From Candidatus Brocadiales bacterium (GTDB lineage Bacteria > Planctomycetota > Brocadiia > Brocadiales > Bathyanammoxibiaceae), in contig JAUQZZ010000009.1 of the NCBI GenBank assembly GCA_030586765.1, forward strand, positions 1 through 23,585: 23,585 nt of DNA. Direction: 5' to 3'. The notes below the pieces were generated by a model. It was not told the origin of the DNA and searched no databases. It saw only the letters and a program-made list of their open reading frames with translations. How positions within the stretch are numbered: position 1 is the first letter of the stretch; each line of letters begins with the position of its first letter. Below are positions 1 to 8,456 of this stretch, piece by piece. Position numbers and translations under genes: made by a program.

Positions 1-351
1 ATAAAGACCCTGGTGGATATAAGACGCTTTCCTGTCAGTAGATTTGAGCATTTTAAGAAGTAAAACCTACAGAAACTTGTGGAGGAGGCAGGGATAAACT
101 ACATGTATATAGGGAAAGAGTTAGGAGGATATCGCAAAGGAGGCTATGAAATCTATATGCGTACAGAAGATTTCCTTTCAGGCATAGAGGAACTAGAAGG
201 AACTGCTAGAGTTAACAGAACCGTCTTTGTATGTGCTGAGAGACTACCCTGGAGGTGTCACAGGCGTTTTATAGGCCAGGCGCTAGAGAAGAAAGGATGG
301 GAGGTTATTCATATCATCGATGAGAAAAGGGTCTGGAGGTCAAAAGGCTAA
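1..351 (+). pseudogene. DUF488 family protein, 5'-truncated by the window and interrupted by an in-frame stop
   Basis: Frame 1 reads through the DUF488 signature in two pieces. Bases 1-60 give TLVDIRRFPVSRFEHFKK, which is the family's N-terminal 'DxRRxPxSR' region. TAA follows at 61-63, and the same frame then resumes with NLQKLVEEAGINYMYIG, GGYR, YMRTEDF and the hallmark CAERLPWRCHRR, ending at TAA 349-351. Homologues normally read HFNKE-L straight through this point, so the TAA most simply replaces a Glu or Lys codon by a single substitution. The downstream piece alone could start at GTG 79, but it would lack the N-terminal strand and the arginine motif. DUF488 proteins are small and poorly characterised. 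The very N-terminus lies outside the window. It converges on the operon at 362, with only 10 bases between stop codons. The family call is firm; pseudogene status depends on the stop being real. Confidence 0.8.
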
Positions 352-361
352 GGATTAGGAG

Positions 362-1147
362 TTACGAGCCCGAGGGCTCTAACAGTCTTTCTGTAGGAAG
401 ATGGGCCTTAAAGCCCAAATCCTCTACTAGACTCTCTGCCAGTATTCCTGCGAGGCTATCCAGTTCTTCTTTAAGGACCTTGGCGTCTTCCGCCTCATAT
501 TTTTCATAGTCGAAGCCAAAGGATTTGCTCTGGGGTATGGCTGTTACAGCCTTGGTCTGCCACAAAACAGTGTTATCCCTCACCCTGGTCATAGCTGCCT
601 TTGCCACAAGGAGGGCATGGGGTTTTGAAAAGACGCCTGGGTCTTTTACCCCGCAGGCAAGTACGGACAACTCTATCACTGTATCGGCACCTAGCTCCAT
701 GGCAATATGCTCATAGTCCTCAGGAGTCTTTTCCTTCTTGTTTTGTATCCTATATACCGTCTTATTCTCCTCAACCTTTTCTGGGGGAAGTATGTGAAAG
801 GGGGCGGAACGGCGGAGCTTCTTATAAAAACTATCCCTTAACATGCGTCCAACGTGGATATCGAAGGTCAACTCATTAAAAGTCCTGCTATCTTCTTTTT
901 TGGCATCGTGCATGGCGGCTGTGATAAAGAGCTGACTTATGATTGCAGGGCCTGCAAAAAGGAAGAGGAGAAAATGGTCATCAGCGGTAACATCCATAAA
1001 TATTTCGGGCCTCTCATTAGGGGATAGGATGGCAACGGTTCTTATATTTTTTAGCTCAGTCCTCTGGAAAGGTATCTCCACCACCTGCTCTGCACAGCCA
1101 GAGGAGATGAATATTAGTAAAAGGGATATGAGGAGCTTATCCCTCAT
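362..1147 (-). CDS. probable outer-membrane or periplasmic lipoprotein, last gene of the MoxR/VWA operon
   Basis: 261 residues. The N-terminus MRDKLLISLLLIFISSGC is a lipoprotein signal peptide with a serviceable lipobox before Cys18, so the mature protein should be lipid-anchored. Residues 35-50 form a strand-rich 'VAILSPNERPEIF' start. Residues about 58-80 are strongly hydrophobic and could be a second membrane-associated helix. The C-terminal half (GADTVIELSVLACGV, then a 'TRVRDNTVLWQ' strand) resembles small envelope lipoproteins of the LpoB/PelC/CsgG-like class, but that resemblance is by eye only and no function should be assigned. The ATG overlaps the stop of the upstream PDZ gene (ATGA, 1144-1147), so translation is probably coupled. 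A GGGGGA Shine-Dalgarno lies 8 bases upstream. Being last in a MoxR/VWA operon suggests an envelope client or partner of that machine. Confidence 0.75.
   Translation of the reverse strand: MRDKLLISLLLIFISSGCAEQVVEIPFQRTELKNIRTVAILSPNERPEIFMDVTADDHFLLFLFAGPAIISQLFITAAMHDAKKEDSRTFNELTFDIHVGRMLRDSFYKKLRRSAPFHILPPEKVEENKTVYRIQNKKEKTPEDYEHIAMELGADTVIELSVLACGVKDPGVFSKPHALLVAKAAMTRVRDNTVLWQTKAVTAIPQSKSFGFDYEKYEAEDAKVLKEELDSLAGILAESLVEDLGFKAHLPTERLLEPSGS
366..379. terminator. short inverted repeat between convergent genes, possible weak bidirectional terminator
   Basis: GAGCC (366-370) and GGCTC (375-379) form a 5 bp GC-rich stem with a CGAG loop. It lies just inside the last codons of the lipoprotein gene and 15 bases past the DUF488 stop. 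No clean U tract follows on either strand, so intrinsic termination would be weak. It may be only a coincidence of coding sequence. Confidence 0.22.
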
Positions 1148-1977
1148 GGGGTAGTTCCCCCACCTGTGGGTTGAGTTCCCTGGGGTACAACTGTTGATGT
1201 TGCAGGGGGTAACCCTTTTTCCGGGGGGAACAGTTCAGCCAGTCTCGACTCCACCTCTTTTAAGCCACTGAGTATCCTCCTCCAATCCTCCTCTTTAGCG
1301 GTCTTTTTATAACACTTCTCGTAGAAGTCTGTGGCCTTTCTGTAATATTCCGCAGCCTCTGGCACGGCACCCCTATCTTGATAAAACTTGGCCATGTTTC
1401 CGTAAGTGTCTGCCACAAGAAGTCCTACCTCTACTGAGGTGGGAGCATAATGCAGGGCATAGAAGAAAGACTTTATTGCCGCTTCATAATTGGAGAGTTT
1501 TATATCTCTGGGTATATTTCCTTTATTTTCATCGAGCTTCTTTTTCCCCTTCTCGGTCCAGTATTGGAATAGGGAGATGCCTCCCAGTACAGTATGTTGA
1601 GGTGGTAACACCTTTTCCTTCCATGCCTGATAGACCGGTACACTATATGCGCTAATTACCAGGTTTTCTAACTTACCCCCTCTAAGAACAAGCAGAGTGG
1701 CCTCTGGTTTTTTGTCTTGCAAGGCCTTTGATTTTGCTACAAAGGCCTCTAAAGTCCTTACCTCTTCTCCATCTACCTCTACTATCAGGTCTCCTACCTT
1801 TATACCAGAAGTTTCCCCAGGAGAACCTGGAAATATCTCTACTACTTTTACCCCGTGGTCTCCTTGGGACAAAACTAGACCAGAAAATAAGGAAACACCC
1901 CATGCGTTGGGGATAGAAAAAAACATGAGAAAATGGACCAAAAATAGCAGTTTAGCCAGTTGCGTACCATGGTTCAT
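1144..1977 (-). CDS. secreted PDZ domain protein with TPR-like C-terminal helices
   Basis: 277 residues from the chosen ATG at 1977. Residues about 1-27 are a signal peptide ending near IPNAWG. A PDZ domain follows at about 30-110: the run VKVVEIFPGSPGETSGIKVGD and VDGEEVRT are the classic carboxylate-binding loop and 'GLxxGDxIxxVDG' signature. There is no serine-protease domain, so this is not a DegP-type enzyme. Residues about 160-240 are helical, with TPR-like periodicity (NYEAAIKSFFYALHYAP, then AAEYYRKATDFYEKC). The C-terminus is Pro/Thr/Gly rich. An ATG at 1992 overlaps the upstream stop (ATGA), but the 1977 ATG has a better Shine-Dalgarno (AGAGGA with 6 nt spacing) and gives a cleaner signal peptide. 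It probably acts in the periplasm as an adaptor beside the VWA membrane proteins, which is inferred from context. Confidence 0.82.
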   Translation of the reverse strand: MNHGTQLAKLLFLVHFLMFFSIPNAWGVSLFSGLVLSQGDHGVKVVEIFPGSPGETSGIKVGDLIVEVDGEEVRTLEAFVAKSKALQDKKPEATLLVLRGGKLENLVISAYSVPVYQAWKEKVLPPQHTVLGGISLFQYWTEKGKKKLDENKGNIPRDIKLSNYEAAIKSFFYALHYAPTSVEVGLLVADTYGNMAKFYQDRGAVPEAAEYYRKATDFYEKCYKKTAKEEDWRRILSGLKEVESRLAELFPPEKGLPPATSTVVPQGTQPTGGGTTP

Positions 1978-1988
1978 AATTTGTCCTC

Positions 1989-4583
1989 TCATAGGAGACC
2001 TACCCTTCTCACAGCTATGTCGAAGAGGAGAAGCCCCATAGCTAAGGGTATCAAGAACTTGGAGAGGTCTTCCCGTTTCATGACCTCTTCGGTATTTCTG
2101 GCTATGCTCTCCAGTGTAGGGTTGACTTCGCCATGGGTAAGTTGTGCAAGGGCCTCTAAGAGTTCTGTATTATTACCTTGACTGAGGCCCTCTGGCGGTG
2201 CCACCGTAGAAGGCGGTGGCACCACCACAGGCTTAGTCATGTGGTCTATGACATTATTATCTTTTAACATAGATACATCTAAGGTATAAGTACCAGGTTT
2301 GTAGCCTTCCAGGCTCGCTACGTATCTCTTTGGGGCTACTTGTCTTAGGCTCAAATCATTGGCCTCAAGATTGGAAGAAAAGAGGCGTAGTCGCAACTGG
2401 GAATCTTTTTCCTCTTCTCCACTAGATTCTACAACAAGGTAGGTCTTATTGTCTCTGTCTTCCACTTTGACGGTGTAGTCTCCTTTAGGTTTATCCCTCA
2501 TAGCCCAACGTGTAGTTTGAGACCAGAATTTGTTGTACTTAGCCCAGTTTATCCACTGAGAGGACCAACGGGCCTCAGCATCGGAGGTATAAGCCACTAC
2601 CTTTCCAAGACCGTAGCGCCAGTTGGCCAGGATGGGGTCATTGGTACCCCTTATGTCAGAAACCAGGGATACCTCCGCCCTTGCCTTGGCCCTGGTTAGG
2701 GAATAGCCTTGTAAAGGTGGTACCTGTTCTTGGTCAATCCCCTTGAGGAGCTCACTAGATGGATCAATGCGTGGGATAAAGGACTCTTCATGAAAATCTG
2801 CCCTGGTAAGGGTATTGTCAGTATCTGTAACTACTATCTTGGGAAGCTCATCAATATCCTTCACACGGTAGAATTCGCCCCCTGTTCTATCGGCTATATC
2901 TTTCATGAGCCTTGTATTTACCAGCCAGCCCCCTACGGCTATGGTAGAAACAGAGATTTGTGCCTGCTTGAACTGTTCCATTAATGCCTCGTAGCTGTAG
3001 TAGATGGACCTTGTGTTGCCGTCGGAAAGGAGGATGGCATGATTTATTTTGGCCCCAGAGGTGGCCAGGCGTCTATAGGCCTCCTTCAAAGCAGGGAAAA
3101 TATCAGTGCCACCCCCTGCATTAAGTTTGCTGAGTTTACTTAATATGGTCTTCTCCAGTTCTGTTACAGGTTCCATCTCTGCGATAACGTAGGGAATAAC
3201 ATCAAAGGCGATAATGCCCATCATGTCCCCTTCTTTAAGCTGTTTCAAGAGTTCTATAGAGGCCCTCTTGGTGGCAAAGAGTTTCCTGCCTGTCATACTG
3301 CCTGATTTGTCTACCAAGAGTATGATGGAGACCCTGCGAGGTTTCTTTTCTTTAAAAGTACTTCCAGCCGTGACTTTTACAGGGAGGATGTCCTCAATGG
3401 GTGTATCAGAATAACCCCCTTGGGCAAAGCTGTTCTCTCCTCCTACCATGAGAAAACCTCCACCAAAGTCTCCCACATAGGTTTTTATCGTCTCCATTTG
3501 GTTGTGGCTTAAGGTCCTGGCTGGAACATTGGAAAAGATCAGGCACTCGTATCTTAGTAACTCCTGTAGAGAGTTGGGGATATCCAGAATTCCCTTAACC
3601 TCTACTTCTATGTCTTTTTCTTGTATGGCCTCCACTAGAAAGGGCTTTTTATTGGGGTCTCCCCGAACGTAAAGTATCTTAGGTTTACCTGTTACATTAG
3701 TAAAGGCCTGCTTGTGGTTATTTTCCTTATTGAGATCTTCATTGGCTTCATTAACCTCTAGTTGGGCATGGAATTCTAATAGCCCCTTTTCAGAACCTTC
3801 GTAGGGCATGTCAAAGACACTTAGCCCAGGGGGGAGTGACGCGTCCAACTTCTTCAGGAGACGTTCACCCTCAAAGAGGCTTAAACTCCCTGCTACCTCC
3901 TGGCTGTTTTTATTCTCTACAACGACCCTTATCTCGAAGGCCTCATTTTGTTTTATCTCTAGAGGCACAAGCATCTTACTTACAAGTACCTCTTTTATTG
4001 TGGGGGGTGGGGGGGGCTCCACAGTAAATATCTTTATCTTCTCTTTTTCCACAATGGAAGCGGTTTGTCGGCTATTACCCAGGTTTTCATTACCATCGGT
4101 CAATAGCACTACCCTCTTGACGGTGTCTTTGGGGAAAAGTTTGAGGGTGGAAAGAATCCCGCTAGCTATATTAGTGTGGGTGGTATCCAACTCCCACCGA
4201 AAGTCCTGAGGTTTTATCCTATTTTCAGGAGGAGATAGTACCTGGGCCTCTGAACCAAAAACTACCAACCCCCGCTTTATATTGCTGGGCAGTCTTGCGT
4301 CTACTTCCTTTATATAGTTTGCCATCCAGGCCTTGTTTTCCTGGCTTATGCTATCGGAGACATCCGCAGAAAAGATAAGACTTAATTCGCTGGGGAGTTT
4401 GTCTACCCGACCGAGGCCTGCCAAGGCCAGAATGATAAGGGCCAATACGAGGCTCCTCAAAGAACTAGAGACTATCATCCTCCATAAGGGTAGTCGCCCG
4501 AAGGCAAGAAAGGAAAGTGCCCAGATTATGGGTAGTAAAAAGAGGAGCTTTAGAAATACAGAGCTTTCTAATTGAAGGTTCAT
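1989..4583 (-). CDS. large membrane protein with two VWA domains and a glutamine-amidotransferase-like middle region
   Basis: 864 residues. Two N-terminal membrane helices lie at about 8-28 and 40-57, and one C-terminal helix at about 843-862. The first VWA domain starts near residue 66 with MIDAS motif D74-x-S76-x-S78 and has a 'LLTDGNENLG' strand near 160. A proline-rich linker (PPPPP, 190-194) and a CARDB-like beta domain follow. Residues about 300-400 (KILYVRGDP, then GDFGGGFLMVGGENSFAQGG) match the class-I glutamine-amidotransferase-like fold common in such proteins, with no catalytic Cys visible, so it is probably non-enzymatic. The second VWA domain starts near 418 with D425-x-S427-x-S429 and 'LLSDGNTR' near 520. 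The region between the N- and C-terminal helices should be periplasmic. The start lies 2 bases after the upstream stop. The family is common next to BatA/MoxR genes and its exact role is unknown. Confidence 0.9.
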   Translation of the reverse strand: MNLQLESSVFLKLLFLLPIIWALSFLAFGRLPLWRMIVSSSLRSLVLALIILALAGLGRVDKLPSELSLIFSADVSDSISQENKAWMANYIKEVDARLPSNIKRGLVVFGSEAQVLSPPENRIKPQDFRWELDTTHTNIASGILSTLKLFPKDTVKRVVLLTDGNENLGNSRQTASIVEKEKIKIFTVEPPPPPTIKEVLVSKMLVPLEIKQNEAFEIRVVVENKNSQEVAGSLSLFEGERLLKKLDASLPPGLSVFDMPYEGSEKGLLEFHAQLEVNEANEDLNKENNHKQAFTNVTGKPKILYVRGDPNKKPFLVEAIQEKDIEVEVKGILDIPNSLQELLRYECLIFSNVPARTLSHNQMETIKTYVGDFGGGFLMVGGENSFAQGGYSDTPIEDILPVKVTAGSTFKEKKPRRVSIILLVDKSGSMTGRKLFATKRASIELLKQLKEGDMMGIIAFDVIPYVIAEMEPVTELEKTILSKLSKLNAGGGTDIFPALKEAYRRLATSGAKINHAILLSDGNTRSIYYSYEALMEQFKQAQISVSTIAVGGWLVNTRLMKDIADRTGGEFYRVKDIDELPKIVVTDTDNTLTRADFHEESFIPRIDPSSELLKGIDQEQVPPLQGYSLTRAKARAEVSLVSDIRGTNDPILANWRYGLGKVVAYTSDAEARWSSQWINWAKYNKFWSQTTRWAMRDKPKGDYTVKVEDRDNKTYLVVESSGEEEKDSQLRLRLFSSNLEANDLSLRQVAPKRYVASLEGYKPGTYTLDVSMLKDNNVIDHMTKPVVVPPPSTVAPPEGLSQGNNTELLEALAQLTHGEVNPTLESIARNTEEVMKREDLSKFLIPLAMGLLLFDIAVRRVGLL

Positions 4584-4585
4584 CT

Positions 4586-6454
4586 CTATACAACCCTAGC
4601 ACGAGCCTTGAGATAGTACAATATCCACTCTGTAAGTAGTAATAGTGATACCACAACAAGGATATATTTCCCTAATTCCTTTTTTTCTTCCTTTACAAAG
4701 GGAACTACCTTTGCCTCTTCAAACTCAAGTTTCTTTCCAGGGGTGAGGGAGGGTTTGATACCCGACTCCGACTCGTCAAAGAGGTTTGCCACAAATCTCT
4801 TTTCAAAACCTTTACCTCTCAGGAGGTATTGTCCTGCATAGTAGGTATCGGTAATAACCAGTGGGCTATGGGTACTATCAATATTTATGGTTTTTCCTTT
4901 TGGATTCAGTAAGGACAGGTTCTTTAATTCCTTTTCAGGGTATAGATTTATTACCAGATGTTCACCGGTCTTTATCTGGCTTGCTTCTACGCCTTCGGGA
5001 TTTAACCACTGCAAAATATTAAGGAACATTATGAGGATGGGCATATTCTTGGTTTTGGAGAGACCGAATTCAGCAAGGTCGAAGCCCAGGACAACAACCC
5101 TGCGGCCCTGGAGGGTGCCAGCGAGGGCCAGGGGAAGGTTTTCCGATTCAGCCTCTGCCTTTATCAAGGTTTTTAACCCCTCTGAGGGCTCCAGATGAAG
5201 CGCCTTGTAAATCCATATTTCCTCTAAGTAATCCAGGTGCCTCATTATAGGATGGTCATTATTCCAATCAATGACTCTCACCCCTCTAGTCCAGCCCCTT
5301 ATGGGAAAGAGTTTGTTGTCCATAGGGGGAGAGATAAAAAGGGCATTTTCCCTGGGATAATCTTCAGGAATGAACCTGTGAAAGATGGCTATATCGTAGT
5401 CTTTGAGGTTTGTGGTGTAGGAGGAAGGAGTGATGGTGGTGAACTTTACCTGTTCGGTAGCCTTCTCGACCTTTCTCAGCTCTTCTTGGAGAAATGCGTC
5501 TTCTGTAACAACCAGGACATTTACCGATTTATTTATCTTGATAATAGCGTAGGCATGGTTATCTGCTGCCAGGGAATCCTCTGGTTCCAACTCCGCTTTC
5601 AGGAGTCCTGGTCCTTTAATCCCTTTTACACGGATGGTGCGTTGCTCTTGAGGGATAAGCTCTATTGCTTCTTCGGCCAGAGGTTCTTTGTCTAAGAAGG
5701 TCTTAAGGAGGACGACTTTGGGCTCCTCCGAGAAGTTTTTTACTGTTACATAGGCCTCCCTCTCCCTATAATCCTTAAACATATCTTGGTAGATGTCCAG
5801 TCCTGTAATGGCAATGTTATCCGATGCCTTACCATGCCTTACGAACCTTATTCGGTTGTCCTTTAGTTCTGGGGCCTCTTTATCTGTGAGCACGTGAACC
5901 TCTCCGTTGCTTATACTATTCAGGAGGGAGAGGGATAGGCTTAAACCTTCTTCCAGGCTGGTACCTGTGTCTAGAGATTCCAGGGTTTTGATTATTTTTT
6001 TCAGTTTACCTTTATCCTTAGAAAATTCAGAGAGTATCTGGGGAGAGGAATGCATGGAGATCACCAGCATACTGTCTCCTGCACCCATTTTTTCTACCAG
6101 TCTTAAGGCCTCAGCCTTTATCAAATCGAAGCGTGTAGATTTGCCTTCTCGGGTTTGCATACTGGCGGAGGTGTCTATTAAAAGGATGATGTTTTTTCCC
6201 ACGACACCTTTGGAGATGGAGGTAAAGTAGGGGTGGGTAAGAAAGAAGATTAGGAGGAGGAGGGCAGCGAGTTGTAGAAAAAATAGTATATCTGCCAGGA
6301 AGAACCTGGTGCGCACAGTGTCCTGTTTAAGGCCCCGCCAGGGTATGAAGCTAGGAACAGGAATGGTCTTTCTTTTCTTACGAAAGAAGTAGATAAGGAT
6401 CAGAAGGCCTACTATAGGTAGATAGTATAAGGCAAGAAGGTTGAGGAATCCCAT
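4586..6454 (-). CDS. BatA-like membrane protein with N-terminal aerotolerance domain and VWA domain
   Basis: 622 residues. The N-terminus has the BatA pattern: helix at about 5-24, a basic PVPSFIPWR segment, then a second helix at about 52-73. A VWA domain follows with MIDAS D94-T-S96-A-S98 (LLIDTSASM), and 'VHVLTDKEAPEL' supplies a later strand. The long middle part (roughly 250-580) is beta-rich with a GATase-like stretch and is probably periplasmic. A C-terminal helix at about 592-616 ends in a basic tail, leaving the C-terminus cytoplasmic. Such proteins pair with MoxR ATPases and DUF58 proteins and may present VWA domains for metal-dependent protein binding. The start follows the DUF58 stop by only 3 bases. 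The family call is firm; the substrate is unknown. Confidence 0.9.
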   Translation of the reverse strand: MGFLNLLALYYLPIVGLLILIYFFRKKRKTIPVPSFIPWRGLKQDTVRTRFFLADILFFLQLAALLLLIFFLTHPYFTSISKGVVGKNIILLIDTSASMQTREGKSTRFDLIKAEALRLVEKMGAGDSMLVISMHSSPQILSEFSKDKGKLKKIIKTLESLDTGTSLEEGLSLSLSLLNSISNGEVHVLTDKEAPELKDNRIRFVRHGKASDNIAITGLDIYQDMFKDYREREAYVTVKNFSEEPKVVLLKTFLDKEPLAEEAIELIPQEQRTIRVKGIKGPGLLKAELEPEDSLAADNHAYAIIKINKSVNVLVVTEDAFLQEELRKVEKATEQVKFTTITPSSYTTNLKDYDIAIFHRFIPEDYPRENALFISPPMDNKLFPIRGWTRGVRVIDWNNDHPIMRHLDYLEEIWIYKALHLEPSEGLKTLIKAEAESENLPLALAGTLQGRRVVVLGFDLAEFGLSKTKNMPILIMFLNILQWLNPEGVEASQIKTGEHLVINLYPEKELKNLSLLNPKGKTINIDSTHSPLVITDTYYAGQYLLRGKGFEKRFVANLFDESESGIKPSLTPGKKLEFEEAKVVPFVKEEKKELGKYILVVVSLLLLTEWILYYLKARARVV

Positions 6455-6457
6455 GAA

Positions 6458-7378
6458 CTACCCTCTTACAAAGCCTATCCTGGGCATTTCTCTAAGGATA
6501 AGGTCCTCTAAAGGCATGTCTGTTCTGGCCAGGGTATAGACTATCTTGTTGGACTTGCAGTAGCTGCGTAATGCCAGGTTATGTTCTTCAAGGAGTTGAT
6601 GGTACTTCTTTTTAAGGGAACCAGTGACGTTAATCGTCTTCTTTTCTTTTGTTTCTACATCTACTATCTCCCCACTTTTTATGTTCTTAAAGGGATCCAG
6701 CTCTCCTGACCCAAGGACTTGAACTACCTTTATGTCATAGTTCTTGAATCTTAGTATATCCAGCCCCTTTTTATAGGATCGAGGGGGTATCATAAAATCA
6801 GATAAGATAATGACCGTTCCACCCCTACTCTTATTTTCATGGATATATCTGTATATAAAACTTACCAGGTCCATCTCTCCACTGGGTTCAATCTCACCGA
6901 GAAAGTCCTTTATCCGGAAGATGCCACTTAATTTCTGAAAAAATGGGGTCTGCACGGTAGTCCTGCTAGCCCCTTTTTCTGAAGGATTAATGATGGCTGC
7001 TACCCTTACGCTGTTGTGGTTGGACAGGCCTATGTAAGCCAGAGCCAGGGCAACACGCTTAGAAAAATCGAATTTTCTATCCACTTCTGGGTAGAGCATA
7101 GAACGGCTTGCGTCCAGGAGGATGTGTACAGAAAGTTCTACTTCTTCTTTAAAGGTCTTTACCAGAAGCTTGTCCAGTCTTCCATAGAGGTTCCAGTCTA
7201 TGTACCGGAAGTCATCGCCTGGGTTATAGGCCTGATAATCAGCGAATTCGATACTACTGCCCTTTTTGTTGATAGATTCATAGCCGCCTTTTCTGGCGGC
7301 TATAGCCACTCTCTTGACTTCTATCCTCAGGGATTCTAAGCGTCTGAGGAAGCCTGGGCTAAAAAGGTCTCTGAGCAT
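6458..7378 (-). CDS. DUF58 domain protein (VWA-like partner of MoxR)
   Basis: 306 residues, soluble, usual length for the family. The DUF58 core is clear at residues 41-63: the FADYQAYNPGDDFRYIDWN stretch is the family's diagnostic 'D-x-R-x-Y-x-x-GD-x-x-R-x-IDW' region. A VWA-like metal site follows at 89-93 (LDASRSM, D-x-S-x-S kept). 'TVIILSDFM' near 190 is the later VWA strand with its acidic residue. Its start codon overlaps the MoxR stop by one base (TGATG), so the two are translationally coupled. Known biology: DUF58 proteins nearly always travel with MoxR AAA+ ATPases and are presumed to act with them. No transmembrane segment is visible, unlike the downstream VWA proteins. Confidence 0.93.
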   Translation of the reverse strand: MLRDLFSPGFLRRLESLRIEVKRVAIAARKGGYESINKKGSSIEFADYQAYNPGDDFRYIDWNLYGRLDKLLVKTFKEEVELSVHILLDASRSMLYPEVDRKFDFSKRVALALAYIGLSNHNSVRVAAIINPSEKGASRTTVQTPFFQKLSGIFRIKDFLGEIEPSGEMDLVSFIYRYIHENKSRGGTVIILSDFMIPPRSYKKGLDILRFKNYDIKVVQVLGSGELDPFKNIKSGEIVDVETKEKKTINVTGSLKKKYHQLLEEHNLALRSYCKSNKIVYTLARTDMPLEDLILREMPRIGFVRG

Positions 7379-8445
7379 CAGACCGGTTCCTTTTGTTTAA
7401 ATCCTTCCAGTATCTTTTGAAGGATGTCCTGGGTGGTAACCTTGTCTGCATCTGCTTCAAAGTTTAGTAATATCCTGTGATTTAGTGCAGGTGTGACAAC
7501 CAGGTCTACGTCCTCAAAGCTCACATTGATTCTGCCTTCAAGGAGGGCTGTCGCCTTTGCTGCCAGTACCACTGCCTGTCCACCCCTGGGGCTGGAACCG
7601 TAGCTGATATAGCGATGGGCGTACTCCTCTACTGCCTTCAGGTCAGGTCCTGGGTTATCCATTTTTTGTCTGCTGTTAGGTTGTGTTGTCATTATAATCT
7701 TTACGATATAATCTTGTAACTTAGAGGAGATAAGTACTTCTCGTACCATCCTGCGCATCTCCTGAACCCTGGAAAGGGCTGTCTCTTCGGGAAATACCCT
7801 CTTGACCTCGTAGCTTTCATTTGCCGTGGTTTGCTTAAGGATGTCTTTCATTTCATCAAAACTTGGATAAGAGACATTGAGCTTAAAGAAGAATCTATCC
7901 ATCTGTGCCTCTGGGAGGGGATAAGTGCCTTCCATTTCTATGGGGTTTTGGGTAGCTAGGACAAAGAAGGGTTCCTTCAGGATATTGGTTTTGCCTGCGA
8001 CTGTGACTTGTCCCTCCCCCATGGCCTCTAGTAAAGCTGACTGGGTTTTTGGGGTAGCCCTGTTTATCTCATCAGCCAGGATTATATTGGCAAAGATGGG
8101 CCCCCTGGCAAATCTAAACTCTTTTCCTCCGTCTTCCCTTTCCACCACCAGTTGTGTGCCAATTATGTCTGCAGGCATGAGGTCTGGGGTAAACTGTATC
8201 CTCTTGAACTCAAACCCTAGGGACTTTGAGAGGGACTTTACCAGGAGGGTCTTTCCCAGGCCCGGCAGGCCTTCTATAAGTACGTGTCCACCGCAGAGAA
8301 AGGAGATGAGGATCTCGCGGATAAGCTGGGTATTGCCCACAATCACCCTGCTTATCTCCTCCATGATAGAAGAGAAATCCCTCCTGAAGGCCTCCACCTC
8401 CCCTGTCATGTCCCCGATACTATCCTTTGGCTTAAGAGGCCACAT
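7378..8445 (-). CDS. MoxR family AAA+ ATPase
   Basis: 355 residues, typical for the family. Walker A is GLPGLGKT (59-66), Walker B is IILADEINRA with D125 and E126, and sensor 1 is ATQNP (164-168). The 'LPEAQMDRF' arginine-finger segment lies around 178-185, and the MoxR signature SPRGGQ (285-290) is present. All catalytic residues are intact, so it should be an active hexameric chaperone-like ATPase in the cytoplasm. A strong Shine-Dalgarno, GGAGG (8451-8455), lies 5 bases before the ATG. It sits between the giant low-complexity membrane protein and the DUF58 gene, the standard MoxR-DUF58-VWA order. Known relatives help mature metalloenzymes or support envelope stress tolerance. Which client applies here cannot be read from the sequence. 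Confidence 0.96.
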   Translation of the reverse strand: MWPLKPKDSIGDMTGEVEAFRRDFSSIMEEISRVIVGNTQLIREILISFLCGGHVLIEGLPGLGKTLLVKSLSKSLGFEFKRIQFTPDLMPADIIGTQLVVEREDGGKEFRFARGPIFANIILADEINRATPKTQSALLEAMGEGQVTVAGKTNILKEPFFVLATQNPIEMEGTYPLPEAQMDRFFFKLNVSYPSFDEMKDILKQTTANESYEVKRVFPEETALSRVQEMRRMVREVLISSKLQDYIVKIIMTTQPNSRQKMDNPGPDLKAVEEYAHRYISYGSSPRGGQAVVLAAKATALLEGRINVSFEDVDLVVTPALNHRILLNFEADADKVTTQDILQKILEGFKQKEPV

Positions 8446-8456
8446 TTATACCTCCA

